NCBI RefSeq assembly: GCF_020860125.1
Contig: NZ_JAJBUX010000117.1
Location: 1 to 5,866 of the forward strand
Source of the DNA: Cloacibacillus sp.
Lineage (GTDB): Bacteria; Synergistota; Synergistia; Synergistales; Synergistaceae
Length of the DNA stretch: 5,866 nucleotides
Reading direction: 5' to 3'
Below are positions 5,735 through 5,866 of the stretch, piece by piece. The notes under the pieces were generated by a model. It did no database searches. It was given only the letters and a program-made list of their open reading frames with translations, and was not told where the DNA came from. Each line of letters opens with the position of its first letter. Position 1 is the first letter of the stretch. Made by a program: the position numbers and the translations under genes.

Positions 5735-5739
5735 TATTG
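5717..5739. repeat. Perfect 8-bp-arm palindrome upstream of glmS, candidate operator
   Basis: CAATATTT (5717-5724) and AAATATTG (5732-5739) are exact reverse complements separated by 7 nt (TCACAGT). The 23-bp element is centred 56 bp before the glmS ATG and overlaps the candidate promoter. The size and symmetry fit a dimeric regulator site. As RNA it would be an AU-only stem and therefore weak. Confidence 0.55.
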
Positions 5740-5778
5740 AAATAATGGCGGATAAAAATAAAATATAACCCCGCTGAT

Positions 5779-5808
5779 CCCGCGCCCTATCCTTACATAA
5801 CCCGCGCC
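5779..5808. repeat. Direct repeat CCCGCGCC, two copies 22 bp apart
   Basis: CCCGCGCC occurs at 5779-5786 and 5801-5808, starts 22 bp apart (about two helical turns), as GC-rich islands inside an otherwise AT-rich regulatory region. Function unknown; it may be chance. Confidence 0.3.
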
Positions 5809-5831
5809 GAAATATTTTTGCATGAAATAAT

Positions 5832-5860
5832 TTGCACTTTCAGTATTATTACTGTATGAT
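5832..5860 (+). promoter_or_regulatory. Sigma70-type promoter of a divergent gene beyond the right edge
   Basis: TTGCAC (5832-5837) and TATGAT (5855-5860) are separated by exactly 17 nt. They deviate from consensus at two positions and one position respectively. Transcription would start just past the window end and run away from glmS. Confidence 0.65.
5841..5854. repeat. Palindrome filling the spacer of the divergent promoter, candidate operator
   Basis: CAGTA (5841-5845) and TACTG (5850-5854) are perfect reverse complements around TTAT. They lie wholly between the -35 and -10 boxes and abut the -10. A bound repressor here would block polymerase directly. TTTCA (5838-5842) and TGAAA (5860-5864) form a second, wider symmetry. 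Confidence 0.45.
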
Positions 5861-5866
5861 GAAATT

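Noticed and set aside
5673..5866. glmS ribozyme upstream of glmS
   Set aside because: The conserved core (AGCGCCAGAAC-like segment and its paired elements) is not found on the glmS strand in the spacer, and the AT-rich leader does not fold that way by eye.

Overview
The window looks like an ordinary chromosomal segment from an anaerobic, amino-acid-fermenting bacterium. Coding regions are GC-rich and rich in codons ending in G or C, while the spacers between genes are AT-rich. Shine-Dalgarno sites and sigma70-type promoter motifs are recognisable. The protein style and the amino-acid dehydrogenase pair at the left edge would fit a Synergistota member (Cloacibacillus/Synergistes type). That placement is an impression without alignment and should be held loosely. 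No rRNA, tRNA, CRISPR array, insertion sequence or phage gene is visible, and no stretch over 300 bases lacks a gene.

Left part, + strand (1-1490): the 3' end of an operon that enters from the left. It carries a small BFD-type [2Fe-2S] protein followed by a DAO-family FAD oxidoreductase whose Shine-Dalgarno starts inside the upstream stop codon. This is the PdhF/PdhB-like (or HcnA/HcnC, OoxA/OoxB-like) arrangement of dye-linked amino-acid dehydrogenases. The larger flavin/NAD-type subunit would be expected just upstream, outside the window. A strong rho-independent terminator closes the operon. A separate 47-codon membrane micro-protein follows at 1587-1730.

Right part, - strand (1814-5672): read in the direction of transcription, the order is glmS (amino sugar and peptidoglycan precursor synthesis), a glmS terminator, an unrecognised 109-residue membrane-anchored protein, a GIY-YIG nuclease-domain protein overlapping it by 4 nt, and purA (AMP synthesis) with its own promoter placed across the end of the GIY-YIG gene. 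purA converges on the micro-protein gene across a GC-rich hairpin.

Right edge (5673-5866): an AT-rich divergent regulatory region. It contains an 8-bp-arm palindrome upstream of glmS and a well-formed + strand promoter at the very end, with a second small palindrome filling its spacer. The promoter fires into a gene outside the window. No glmS ribozyme core is present, so glmS control here is probably transcriptional. I see no clearly new biological system. The most interesting items are the two candidate operators, the micro-protein, and the terminator placed directly before the membrane protein/GIY-YIG pair.
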